A stretch of 64,000 bases of DNA. It comes from Blastobasis lacticolella (taxonomy: Eukaryota; Arthropoda; Insecta; Lepidoptera; Blastobasidae). The position numbers were made by a program, and so were the translations under genes. The notes under the pieces were generated by a model. That model was not told the origin of the DNA. It saw only the letters and a list, made by a program, of their open reading frames with translations, and did not search any database. This document shows, piece by piece, positions 10,346-21,360 of the stretch. The stretch spans positions 21,621,857 through 21,685,856 of the forward strand of contig LR990040.1 of NCBI GenBank assembly GCA_905147135.1, in the 5' to 3' direction. Each line of letters starts with the position of its first letter. Positions within the stretch are counted from its first letter, which is position 1.

Positions 10346-12707
10346 ACTCGCAACATCCTACAATATTTCTAACTCTTATTTTTATTTTTTATGGTTCATC
10401 GTGATCTCTCCGCCAGCACAAGTCTGCGGAAGCTGGATTCTCCTTACGGCGCGGAACGGCGAGTACCTGCAGAATGCAGATGCGGTGGACTACGATGTTC
10501 GGGCCTCAACGACTGCTAGTTAGTTTTGAACCGGTGAGTCGTGAGATTTATTTCAAGTTTTTAGACAGGAACCAACTTAAAAACATTCATATCTCTCATC
10601 AAATGTGTAACGAACATATTGAGAAAGTCGAGAAAGTCTAAAGTTTATTTCTATGCACCAACTTAGTTTTTGCGGACTTACAATTTAATTAATTTTATAA
10701 TAGATTTACAAGTTAAGTTTCTGTCCAGAAACAATGACGAACACAAAAACAAAATTTGAAAATTATTTGTTTATCGAGGGTATGGTTAAATTATAATTCT
10801 AATATTGACCGCCGAAACTTTTGAAATTATTTTGAAAAGTTGACAACATAGAAAGAAAAGGTATTCGTAATTTTATGTCTGTGAGAAGTTAAATTCTAAA
10901 TTGGTTAGTGCTAGGTTATTTGCACTACAGGACTTTAATATTAATTAATTTAATTGTTTAGCTTTTTTGGTGTGGTAGCCGATGGATTGTTACCGATGAC
11001 TAGTACATCCGAAGGAGCTAGCACAGGTTTGGTTCAAGAATAAACCATGAGCTGACAGGCTATTGATAGCTACTACTTTATGATTTTAACTGTTTTATAT
11101 AGAGAAATTGCTATTCTAAGTATATACTCATAATCTAACAGGTGTTCCTACAGGTTAAGTACGACTAGTACAACAGTGCCTCTTCGTCATCATCATTATA
11201 AATTTAGAAGTTGGACTTCTGCCGATGGAGCAATCGACCTACAAGTATCTAAGGGTTACAAAAGTGTGACGAATAAACGTGAATGAGTAAAATTGTTAGC
11301 GACGTCTTTTAATTTCGATTCGTTTTTCCTTGAGATATTGCATTGAGTTACATACTACAAGAGTAGGGTCAGGAATGATCGAGCGAACATGGTACTGTGT
11401 TGTTTTTATTTTTCAGATAACACACGAGTCCCTTCTGCAAGTAAATGGGCATCGTCACTACAATCCACGATGTCTTGCACGACCGACGAACTTCCCCTCT
11501 GAAGATCGGAACGAGACCTAAACCTGGATTTGCGCCGTGCTGTTTTCACCACGTTTGCCTGACTTCAACACCTTTTTTGAATCGCCGCCTGGAACGACAT
11601 CGCTAAAATGGTAGCAGGTAACACCCTGAAGAGTTCTGCATTAATATTGCATAAGACGCAAACTATACTGACTAGTTTGTAAGAATAATTTTAGATTCAT
11701 TCTCTAAATAGACGATATATTTTTTCCATATATTATAAAAGTTAAATTTCAAATACAAAAGTATGCGAGTGCCAACCGAGACCGTCAAGAACGGTAATCG
11801 CATAATTACTTTTTCAATAACAATACTTTTGTTGTATTTTCAAAATGGATTTCTCGTTATTTATGGCATAAAATGATTTAACGCTAATAATAATATAATT
11901 AAGCAATATGATACTGTGATGTGAGAATGGCCACTTTTATGAACTACATATGTGATTTATTTGTGGGAATATTATACACACATTTTATTACACGATTTCA
12001 CAGCAGTGTTACACTACACTTTAATAAGTTAAACTACCTCGCTCATTCTTAAAACGTCTTTTTACAAATTTCGTAGTACGTTTTTACCCTTACATTAGGA
12101 TTTAAAGTTCAACACGAGTTATGTTCTCTATACATTCTATTAATTCCGTAAGAAACGATTTCAGACGAGTTTTGAGATCCTTTCTAGAGGCCAATAGTAC
12201 AAAATTATATAGGTATATGCCTCTCAACAAGTTTTGTTGGTGGTTTGACAAAAAAAAAATATAATATGTGCGGTTGACCGAAAAATAGTACTGCTAAGTA
12301 AGTACCTACTTATAATAGTCTGACCTAGATTTTCGAATAAGTTAATCCAAAAATTGGCCTCATATAAATGAAAATAACCGATATCAACCGTCTTTAACAA
12401 AGACATAAGATGTAAACAAAACACTACCGTTACACCCACATTGGAAAATATTAAAATCATTGACCGAATGAAAATGCTGTTCGAATGGAGATACATTGGA
12501 GAACATTTTATTAGGTTTGGGTTAATATTTAAGACAATTTTTCGAATCTCCTGCTCGACATTTTCCACTGAAAGTATTGTTTTAACAATTGTCCTTAATT
12601 TACGAGAAAAAATATTTTCCCTCTCAAGACTTATCATACGTATTTTTGGTTGTACAATGTTTCCAACATGTGACATACCTTTATATAAATCGTTAATATT
12701 TTATCAT
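10346..12707 (+). other. Conserved non-coding 5' interior of the LTR family
   Basis: This stretch is present in inverted orientation at 28640-31073 (copy B1), and its distal part again at 46250-46900 (copy C). No frame is conserved between copies; the longest open stretches have no known motif. The first 250 bp holds a GC-richer block (10400-10520) shared with copy B1, possibly a leader with a former short coding region. Confidence 0.65.
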
Positions 12708-12800
12708 CACAGCCTGTAACAGTCCACTGCAGGATATAGGGCCTCTCCCACGAAAGTGGAGGTTATTGCCATAATCTCCACGCGTGGCAGGCGGGTTGGA
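12708..12800 (+). repeat. LINE-derived fragment (RTE-like lepidopteran repeat)
   Basis: Contains GTCCACTGCAGGATATAGGG, CCTCTCCCACG and CCACGCGTGGCAGGCGGGTT, the diagnostic words of a widespread lepidopteran LINE tail (CCCACTGCTGGACATAGGCC type). A short, old fragment inside copy A. Confidence 0.5.
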
Positions 12801-14929
12801 TAAAATATAATCATAGGTTTTAATTATTAATATTAGATTATTATTAATTTCCTAAAAGCTAATTTAACAAAATCTTATTCAAGTACATACGTACCGTTGG
12901 CCCTACAAAGGATACATAATTTGAATATTACTAATCTCTCATTGGCCTTTAGACATAATTCATTGTAATTTTTTTTTCTCCGGTATATCCCGCATAAACT
13001 AAAATCTCCGATGAAAATTCCCGAATTTACCCATAATAACTCACGAGTAGTTTAATGGCTCAAACAAGTCGAAGAAAAATTGTGAAAACATATATCTATA
13101 TTAGTCATTTCTATATGATTGAGGATTGGCACAGTAGACATAATCCGAGAATGTACCGTTATAACCCTTTACGGTTAGCAACATTCGGTTTAAGATCGCC
13201 TTTAAGATCGCCCCATTTAAGATAGAAGAGTTATAAATAAACCCCAATCCGCCAATTTAAGTCCGCTAATTGCGTTGTAGTGCAATTAAGTTTTTAAATT
13301 AAACCATTAGATTTCTTGGCGAAAATTTTGACTATGCATAAAGGCGCCTTTCTACCGAAAGGTGGCAATATTTTGTCATCAACACGAGTTGACAGCACAA
13401 AATTTTGTTCGATGGGCTTAACTCAAAATATTAATTTGTTTACTTCATTTTTATTTCCACAAACTCTCGCCATACAAAAATTTTTTAATTCAAGCTACTT
13501 ATTAAAGTACCTACATCGACAAGTTTATTTTAAAAATGGGTATCTTTATTTATTTTATTTATATATTTTAATTGCCAACAGATTTCCCCTTTGTTACATT
13601 GAAATATTACATGAAAGATCTACTTAAATGATACACTTAAATGTAAATCCAATAACAGGCAAACTTACGTTCACATTAGAATGGATTTCGCTTAATTAAC
13701 AAATAAATCTAAATCTACCACCACTCAAACTTAACAACTAAGCAATTATATTTTTAGTGTAAACGGCAAGACGAGGTACTTAAGATAAACAAGAATTAAT
13801 AATATTATACAAGATTTTTTCTTATATTTTAATAGAGAACAGTAATATTTCAACATAATTCTCAAAGTCACAAAGTTTATGATCCCTGCACAGTCACTAA
13901 ACTATTCGATTACCACCGAAATCGGTTCTGATATTTTTAAGTGAGAAAGGTCTAAAATTAAGTACCGTGCACTGCGTCTTGGGACCGAGCAAGACACCAT
14001 ATTTAACAAGTGTGAACAGTCGATTAACCCTTACAATTTCAACAAGAACAACCTTTATCATAAGCTATACCTTTACCTGTTTCCATGAACTACATTCGGA
14101 TATTTTTATGAATTTTCAAAACCAATACAACGGTTACGAATATTTTGGTTTCGAAAGATTGTTAATTTCATTTCATGTTTCATTACGTATCACAGTTTTC
14201 AAACAGATTTTACAATATTATGTGGTACCCTCTTAGTGCATTGCAAACAAGTGAGAGCATCTAATAAATAGTACAATTTAATTCCCTAAAACCCTAAATA
14301 TAATATTAAATAATTTACATACTAGCTGGATCAATATTACAATAGCAGTTTTGCACAAGGATTTCAGTTTCTATGGTAAATAATTAAATTTTTGAATGTA
14401 CATTTTATCCATCATAGCGTGAGGACCACTTGTACATATAAGTACTTAATTTAGAAAAATATGTTTTAGTTTATTAACATTGCAATCGTTTCGCCTAACT
14501 GAAGTTAAAGGTGAATACATATACTCGTGAATTCTTACGAATTTATATGACCTTAGAATGTACAATGACGTCACTGGTAATATGCCGTACTTTATAAATT
14601 TCTGTCCAAACTTACAGATGATTAAAATTAAAATTTTTGCTAGCTACCGTTATTGGTTGAAAAGTCAAACGTCAGAATTGACTGAACGGATCATGATGGT
14701 TAATTTGGCTGATAAGTAACATTTATATATTATTATTATATTGTGATACTGTCCAGAAGTAAAATGAAATACTTTATTCAGACACACATAAGAAACAATA
14801 CTACACGATATACTGTTACTCCAAATGTTTACTGTTCTTCCAAATGTTTACAAAAGATATTTTATTCTAAACACTAACATTATCTATTTACTACACGTTG
14901 TTATTCAAATTTATTATATAAATGTTTGT
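12801..14929 (+). other. Non-coding middle interior of copy A
   Basis: AT-rich. A block at 13120-13170 (GGCACAGTAGACATAATCCG) and one at 13340-13410 (ATCAACACGAGTTGACAG) have diverged counterparts in copy C at 44680-44720 and 44480-44520. No coding potential seen. Confidence 0.5.
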
Positions 14930-15320
14930 ATATTATGCATGGTTGACTTTCTTGCCTGATGTCGGACAGCCTCATAGGCAGTGAGTGTTGGGCCTGGCAT
15001 GTAAAGGCATATAATAAACACATTTCAGGATCACCGGTAAAGGTGATGCCGGTGAAAAGAAAAGTATTTTTATCACGGTCACCGGTAAAGGTGATGCCGG
15101 TAATGGTAAAAAAAAGCGGAAAGGATTACTGATGACTTAATTGATTATTGGAAATCTTACAATGTTAAGTAAGTAACCGGTAAAGGTGATGCCGGTAATG
15201 GAAAAAAAGCGAGAATGCATTACTGATGACTTCTTTGACTATTGGAAATTTTACAATGTTAAAACAGTAAAAAAAAGCTGAAATGCAATAAAAAAAAGCG
15301 GAACTGCTAAGTAAATGGTT
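14930..15320 (+). repeat. Array of CACCGG/CCGGTG hairpin repeats
   Basis: The 20-base core ACCGGTAAAGGTGATGCCGG recurs three times (about 15032, 15079, 15177). Each core can fold through CACCGG and CCGGTG arms, and the copies are separated by A-rich spacers with GCGGAAATG-like words. A related pair stands in copy B2 at 37450-37530. Confidence 0.7.
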
Positions 15321-15958
15321 ATTTATTTATTTATATAGTGAATGGTTTAAATAAAAAGTAAAGTATGTGACGAATATGAAAGATTCACAATACTTATAAT
15401 AAAATATTGTAGAAATAACGCAGCATTATCGACACAACATGCACAACTTATATTTTTAATTTGATGGTCAACTATGAACATATTAAGATGTTTCATTTGA
15501 TTAATTATTATGAAGCTAATAACATTTTCTATGTCCATGGAATATAGATTTTGTTTGTTTGACAATATCGCTATGTACCTACTTAAAAGGGTGCTTATGC
15601 AGGGATTGCAGTATGTTGAATGTAAAAGATAATGTTAACATTATATAAAATGTTTATTAGGAGTCCTACAATACTTATTAATAATTGTAATTTAAATGAA
15701 TGTTAAATCCCAAAAATGCACTACTAAGGTAGTGCAGGGAAAATTAGCTAAGTCACGTGTTCGATACAACGCACCGAACACTACTTAAGTAGTTTAGCGT
15801 ATTAAAAAGATTTAAGGATATATGTAAATGTTATTCTAAGCTGCTTTGCAAAGAAATATGGTAATTGTACTAAAATAATATAATAGTATATATACGTAAT
15901 TATTTATTTATACAATTTATACCATCATTTTTTAAACTTGACGTGCCATTTCAATGTT

Positions 15959-15996
15959 TAAGTACTTCGAGAACGAAGTACATGTCAGTATGGCCG
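15959..15996 (+). promoter_or_regulatory. Hairpin and conserved motif before the 3' LTR
   Basis: GTACTTCGAGAACGAAGTAC forms a perfect 8-bp stem with an AGAA loop, followed by ATGTCAGTATGGCCG at the LTR edge. The same block flanks the 3' LTR in copies B2 and C. It occupies the place of the polypurine tract but is not purine-rich. Confidence 0.55.
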
Positions 15997-16811
15997 TGTT
16001 ATATTATATGGTATTATAGAGTATTTTTAATTGTTTTTTTTATTATAAAACTATCGTAATTAATAATAAATAACATTGCCAAATAAATATATAAACATTT
16101 CTGAACGAACGTAAGATATTCCTAAACGATGTTAAATCTTGAAGTACATTCAGTACTAATTAACTAAAATTTAGGTTTCTTAACATGTAATTTATCTTAT
16201 AATTATTAAAAATAGTTTTAAGAGCTATTTTTATGTTTTTGGTTTGTATCTTTGCACAATATTTCATAGTTAATTAGAATTATTTAACGTGCTGTCATTG
16301 GTTAAAATGTAGTCGATTTCCGTTCAAATGTTGGCTATATAAACACAGTCGAGAGACTGAGAGGGGTTTGTTGCTCCAGATCCGGCACAGAGTTAAGTAC
16401 AAACTTGCATTGTATTATTGTTGCTTTATATTTTGTCTTAGTTTAATTTATTTAATCGGTTATTTATTGAATCGTACGTAATACCAGTGTCCCATTTTTA
16501 AGGGATAAATAAGTATATTGCCATATTTTATTATATCCATAATATATTGTTAGATTTCCCATGTAACATTGTTTGCTATGATTGCCTATCCTATCATATA
16601 ATAACTTATCTAATTTGATCTAATGTGTGTTTAAATATGCTTTACCTTTCCTTAATAAATAGCTATTTATATTAATCTAATATACCCTATTTTTATTTCA
16701 TTAAGCTTTCCACTCTGTTTTCGATAAAATACTAGGCCACCATAATTAATATATTCTAAATGCATAAATTCACAACCAATATCTGTACACTCCATAAACC
16801 CCTTTTTAACA
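15997..16811 (+). repeat. 3' LTR of copy A
   Basis: 815 bp, direct repeat of 9515-10327, ending TTTTTAACA before the CATG duplication. Confidence 0.88.
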
Positions 16812-17390
16812 CATGCTTAAAGGGTATTTTTGGGGAGTGTGAGGAAAAAAGCTTGATATACTACAAAACAAAAGGCTATTTAAAATATGCTTCAAAATAT
16901 GTAATAATATTGTGTCGACTTTGCGAAAAAATCATAAGACAAAATCTTGATGAAAATAAATAAAATTACTACTACGTGTACCACGACATATATTGTGGCA
17001 AAATGTCTACGTCAGGTTATGAATGATAATTTGTTTCCTGATGTGGAACAATATTATGGTGACATTTTAGTAAATCATAAAATAGAATTAACTAAAACAG
17101 TATTATCAAAGTACGCAAACACTAGGATTGCCTATCTTACAAAAAAAGTGACCCTTAAAATGTATACGGCACATCTATACAAATTGATTTATTTTAAAAA
17201 TCAATAATTGTCATTTTTTTTCATTATTTTGGTTGACAAAAGTTTTTTTTTTAATTTTGATGTGCTTTTTGTCATTCAATTGGATGTTTTCCTCTATTTT
17301 TTTATTGTCCATTTATGAAACTTCTCTGTGTCCAATTAAATATGATGAACGAAATGGATTTTTCTTGTTTTTTATTCCATACTAGCTTCT

Positions 17391-17590
17391 GCCCGCGACT
17401 TCGTCTGCGTGGACTCAAGTTAATGCTTAGCACGTAAACAATTTTCCCTCGGGAACTACTTAAGGAATCGGGATAAAAGGTAGCCTATGTTCTTTTCCAT
17501 GTCAAAGTCTACATCTATGCCAAATTTCACCTAAATCTGTTTAGCCGTTTTTGCGTGATTGAGTAACAAACATTCAAATATCCCAACATT
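17391..17590 (+). repeat. Lepidopteran CCCGCGACTTCGTC repeat
   Basis: Begins ACTAGCTTCTGCCCGCGACT and includes GGGATAAAAGGTAGCCTATG and GCCGTTTTTGCGTGATTGAG, ending near AACAAACATTC. I recall this as an extremely common repeat in moth and butterfly genomes. It lies in the 3' flank of the transposase, inside the P-like element. Confidence 0.7.
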
Positions 17591-17985
17591 TCTAACATAG
17601 GACATACAGCACGTGCTGAAAACATTAGTCTCCCTTCTTGGCAGTACGGTTAAATATGTCTGTTTACTATTTTTTATTAAATTAATATGTATGTATTTTC
17701 GAATTTCAACAAATTTATTATTTTTGTAATGTCGATAATTATGTCGATACGATTTTTAATTGGTTACCCCAAATTCGCCCTTTAGAGCGAGTGTATTATT
17801 ACGTATACGTACATAGATTTTTCTGTGTTTTATTTGTGTGCAAAAACAAGCTAGTGTGTCAATTTTGAAATAGTGTGAGTTTGTAAAGCAAAAATTATTT
17901 TTGTGAATGTGTGATTTTGTTTCATAGTGTGATTTACCCTCCCCGCGCCAAAATCGGCAGAAAGTTTTGTTAGAAGGTTTGTCCA

Positions 17986-18015
17986 TAAATCTTATCCTTA
18001 AATATATGATCTAAG
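17986..18015 (-). repeat. Right terminal inverted repeat of P-like element
   Basis: Ends in ATATATGATCTAAG and is the complement of the left terminus. It is followed directly by GATCTATA, the right copy of the target duplication. Confidence 0.88.
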
Positions 18016-18023
18016 GATCTATA

Positions 18024-18744
18024 GTAATCTGTGGTCTAAATAAGCTACTAGCTTGTGTCCTTTACCCCGTAATGTCATTAACTTATTTAACATTTTCAAG
18101 TTTAATATGAATCTAGAACTACCGACTTTTCAGGATAAAAAAAACTGGTGATATGAATTGGTTATGAGTTTCGATTAAGACAAAACTAATAAATAAAGCA
18201 TATTATAAAGTAAAGGACTACATGGAAGATAAAAATCCCTGGATATAATTTATTTTATCAATAATTAACATATTAATTAAATAATTTTGTGACATGTTTA
18301 ATTGTGTTTAATATTTGATGTTTGTAAGTGAATTGACATTTTAGTCAATTGAATTGGATTTATTAACTTGGTGTTATTTTATTAATTATTATTAATGATA
18401 TTTTATTTTATTTGACATTTATCTATATTTGATAAAAAAAAATTGTATTCATTTTCACAATGATTGTAATGTACATTTTAATTTATTTGTTTGACATTCA
18501 TATACCTAATCTGAATAAATGATTTTGACTTTTATATTGACTTTTGACTTTGATACAATTAGTAACTGCACCAATTTACAGCAGTTTTTGAATGGACTGG
18601 ACCATTCCATCTTTTGAACAAGGTGGATTTGTTATCTACGTCAGTTGGTATGGGAGACATTCAAATTCTAATTTGTAACCGGTAACGTATTCTAAAATTG
18701 CAGAATCAGAAATAATATTTTGATATAGAAAATAGCTGATTCGA
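18024..18744. other. AT-rich DNA with a LINE-like 3' tail
   Basis: Mostly featureless. At 18505-18556, CTGAATAAATGATTTTGAC followed by TTTTGACTTT repeats looks like the 3' end of a plus-strand LINE, with no coding part preserved. Low confidence. Confidence 0.35.
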
Positions 18745-19463
18745 CCTAAATAGGGTACCTCTAATATCGAGTTCTCCGGTCGAATCTCCGCTGTTGTGCG
18801 CCGCGGGCTTGGTGCGGGCCGCCGGCGGAGGCGGCAGCCTCCTCGCAGGGTGCGCCGGCGGCGTGGCTTCGCGGTAGTAGCGGCGGCGGCGGTTGGCGCG
18901 CCGCGCTCTGTTGCTGACGAGGAGGCGTTCGCGAGTTCCCCGACTGAGGCTTATTAGTTTAGATACTCGGTATAGGTTTTTTAATTTGTTGGCTCGATTT
19001 TTCTGTCGTTTTAAATATTTTAATAGCCTCACCCAAAGATTCACTAAATAAGTACGCATCTCTCTTAACATTTTTGATTATCTTCCAAAAACCCTTGTCC
19101 AGCAACGGAATTATTCATTGTTTCGTTATAATGTAGGTCCAACAAGACCTGATTTAATTCAGATAATTGTTTGACAATCTCAAGGTTATCCATATCGCCG
19201 TCAATGAGCTGAGTCGTCAGATTGACTACTCTGGCTACGGCTAGCCCAAGCTGGTTTTGTGATTTTTCCAGTCGTTTATCACGATTATTCGTCGAGTCTG
19301 TTAGAATAGACGCCACTTCTGGATTCAACTTGGGTGCTTTGGTGAGATGAAAATTTTCAGGTATCAACGTTCTATTTAACAGCTCTTCTTTGACCTCCTT
19401 TGCCAAACCTGTGAGTATTATTTTCCCTAAAGCTTTTTGGATTCGCCTAGCTGTAACGTAACA
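18745..19463 (-). pseudogene. DIRS-like gag (ORF1) remnant
   Basis: The minus-strand frame from 19463 reads RRIQKALGKIILTGLAKEV, then EELLNRTLIPENFHLTKAPK and SQNQLGLAVARVV, the conserved core of animal DIRS-type ORF1 proteins. After a frameshift near 19085 the protein continues IKNVKRDAYLFSESLGEAI (about 19020-19080). A Pro/Arg-rich GC-rich tail follows to about 18750. ORF1 of these elements is thought to be a nucleic-acid-binding structural protein. The RT/RNase H remnant at 406-1400 has the same orientation and would lie downstream, with the P-like element between them. Confidence 0.75.
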
Positions 19464-20619
19464 AACTGCCTAGCAGTGGGTCAGGTTCAGTTGTAAAATA
19501 AGGAATGCTCTGTTAGAGGTCAGTAGCAAGCTATTTTATGAGAGATTAATTGGAGGTCGGTAGCCGACCCCTTGAGCAAAGAAAACAAAAGAATCAGGGT
19601 AGTGGGTATGTATTCAGTCCATCTGTAATCTACTTAAAACAAGGAATTTATCAAAAATAATCTACAAAAGCACAAACGTTATAAAAAAGAGTTTGTCCTC
19701 ATAACCTTCTGTCCGGGCTGGCGCACTTATTTCACTTTTCAACGCAGACCGAAAGTACCGGTTTGTGAACTGGTTGAGCGACTACGTCAGCTTGGGATTC
19801 TTGTAGGAGTTGGTGGTTCATGCGACTAGGTGCATACCCCTAGAACTGGGTCTTCGGAGATAGAATGTGATGCTGCATAGCATATACTTTTTAGATTTAT
19901 ACCGCACACATAATAACTTTTGGCGATTTATTATCTCAAGGTAACGTCACGTTATAAACTATTCACCTCCGAGGCCGAAGGCTGGGAAAACAAAACTAAA
20001 CTGAATCCCTCTCTGCTTCCTCTACTGAAGGCTCGGGTCCTCGTTTAAAAACCTTCTGGAACCATTTGGCACAAAGGAAGATAAGATCTTGTTGGCCAGT
20101 AGTCATAGTCAACCAGCCAGTTCCCGAAATGGTCCATATTAATTTTCGGACGGTCTGGTATTCGACAGCCAAGAATATAATTCATGCCGACCTGATGAGG
20201 AATTGGATCCAGCAGTTATCCAGAATAAGAGAGGCACAAAAAAGATTAAAATCTCCTTTCGACTATTAAAAATTCCACTTGTCATCAAATGACATGACAA
20301 GAGTAAAATAACAGAAAGAACCCGCTCTCAATAAAAATGCGGATTTATGTGTATAATTCGTATTGGAAACTGTATATAAATCAAACCCTATCGAATGCAA
20401 CTTCCGAAGCATTGGGGCCCGTCCGGATCCATAATATTTAAAAAACAAGAAGTTACGAAGGTAAGAATCCAGACACACGCCATTGCCCCCTGCTTTTCAT
20501 TCGGAAACCATCATTACTTTTATCATTTGGGTGTCTATATATCGAAAGAACATTCCCCAAAATCTATTATAATCAAAACATTAATAGAACGTAGTAATCA
20601 ACATAGTCTGATATACAGA
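19464..20619. other. Unassigned DNA
   Basis: Includes a moderately GC-rich part at 19700-20060 and a 67-codon open frame at 20066-20269 (VVIVNQPVPEMVHINF...). I do not recognise the protein. A small inverted pair, TTGTCATCAAATGACATGACAAG, is at 20278. No function can be supported. Confidence 0.3.
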
Positions 20620-21035
20620 ATAAACTTAATTTTCCAGGGAGGAATTATGGACAATCAGAGCCTGAAGGGCCAAATCCAAAGATACCCATAAAAAGTGACA
20701 AATTGAAAACAAAAACATGCTACACAAAAATGTGTCTAATAGTCCTAATAACCGTAAGTATTAACACAAGTCAAAGTAAAACCCTATATTCTATTATATT
20801 CAATTTAAATTAAACACATTAGTAAAAACGTAGTTACATCAAATACAGAATTAACATATTTTCCAGGAAATAATGATTGACAATCAGAGCCTGAAGGGCC
20901 AGATCCAACGATGCCCATAATAAACTAATAAAGGTGGAAAAATTAAGAATAAAAGTGTAAACGTGTTGAAAACAACGTTTAAACAGGAGTCCTCATAACC
21001 GTAAGTATTACATAAGGCAAAGTAAGATCCTACAT
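20620..21035 (+). repeat. Exon-like imperfect tandem repeat (~230-247-bp period)
   Basis: Two units share TTTTCCAGG, ACAATCAGAGCCTGAAGGGC, CAAATCCAAAGAT-like words and ACCGTAAGTATTA at matching positions (20651 and 20880; 20751 and 20998). Each unit therefore looks like acceptor (CAG) - about 120 bp - donor (GTAAGT). A third acceptor-like TTTCAGGAGG is at 21050. Both units contain stops in all frames I checked, so they are not coding now. Confidence 0.55.
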
Positions 21036-21360
21036 AGCATAGCCAGTATTTCAGGAGGCACACTAAGGGATTCAGGAGCGCCTATGGTCGGTGTTTCGGC
21101 TGCAACCAATATTGGCGAGACTGATAGGGCCACTGCCGGTATTTCCATTTCGGGTATGGGGCGTATGGGGGCGTACGGGGCGGTGCACAACTGATTGCCA
21201 TGTAGCTGATGGACAATCCTCAGCGCCACGCGGCTCCTCGACATCACTATCGTTGTTGATATTATATTCGGAATACGACTCATATAAGTTGGGATCAATC
21301 GGTAAATGCGTTTCTACTGGTTCGAGTTCTAAGCAGATAAAGAAGAAGAAACACATAGTA
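21036..21360. other. Possible coding remnant of unknown type
   Basis: The minus strand reads PVETHLPIDPNLYESYSEYN then NNDSDVEEPRGAED, and in another frame APIRPIPEMEIPAVALSVSP then TIGAPESLSVPPEILAML. The acidic and Pro/Ser-rich composition followed by PPEILA resembles the N-terminal part of DIRS-like ORF1 and lies upstream of the gag core at 19463. This would fit a single gag split by the tandem repeat, but the link is weak. Confidence 0.3.

Larger units (their letters stand above)
9515..16811 (+). mobile_element. Non-autonomous LTR retrotransposon, copy A (complete)
   Basis: Starts TGTTATATTA and ends TTTTTAACA, flanked by a perfect 4-bp duplication CATG (9511-9514 and 16812-16815). Excision rejoins the transposase reading frame KCDA|CLKGIF. 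Two direct LTRs of 813 and 815 bp differ at about 13 positions by eye, so the insertion is fairly recent. The 5.7-kb interior has a tRNA-Leu-type primer site and no gag, protease, RT or integrase. Only short random frames occur. Two other copies in the window (B and C) share interior segments, so the non-coding interior is a family property, as in LARD-type elements. Movement would need enzymes from an autonomous relative not seen here. Confidence 0.88.
3976..17206 (+). pseudogene. Decayed THAP-domain P-element-type transposase
   Basis: Exon 1 (3976-4051) starts MPFCAVNSKT, the first half of a THAP zinc finger. It has an indel before GITFHL and ends at a GTGAGT donor. Exon 2 follows the TTTTTCAG acceptor at 6689 and supplies LRLKWIECCRRKSDW and the ICS(stop)HF zinc-ligand pair, then DAVPSLF after a frameshift. 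A third exon starts at 7767. The catalytic region includes ATDALVFLLVG, LTCDGTKANI and DPCHMLKLVRNAFEY (8150-8310), LANKLRL, and VRLAAQLFSESVADAL (8465-8510). SQDHIEILFSKIRSHGG is split by a 283-bp insert at 8875. VEYIAGYVVYS...KCDAC is split at 9515 by the LTR element and resumes LKGIFGECEEKS at 16816, ending at a TAA at 17204. At least seven frameshifts or stops are visible. In the family, THAP binds the inverted ends and the RNase H-like core cuts DNA. This copy cannot make active protein. Confidence 0.88.
3803..18015 (+). mobile_element. P/THAP9-type DNA transposon with nested insertions
   Basis: The ends are inverted repeats: CTTAGATCATATATTTAAGG begins the left end at 3803, and the right end, read on the minus strand from 18015, begins with the same 20 bases. 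The match covers 29 of the first 30 positions by eye. The flanks are an 8-bp direct repeat with one mismatch, GGTCTATA (3795-3802) and GATCTATA (18016-18023). P elements characteristically have ~31-bp inverted ends and 8-bp target duplications. The interior encodes a decayed THAP-domain transposase on the same strand. Of its 14.2 kb, about 10 kb is later insertions: a Jockey LINE, lepidopteran repeats, a 283-bp insert and the 7.3-kb LTR element A. Confidence 0.88.

Noticed and set aside
12224..12719. Overlapping open frames on both strands in copy A
   Set aside because: AT-rich, no motif, and not preserved as frames in copies B1 or C.
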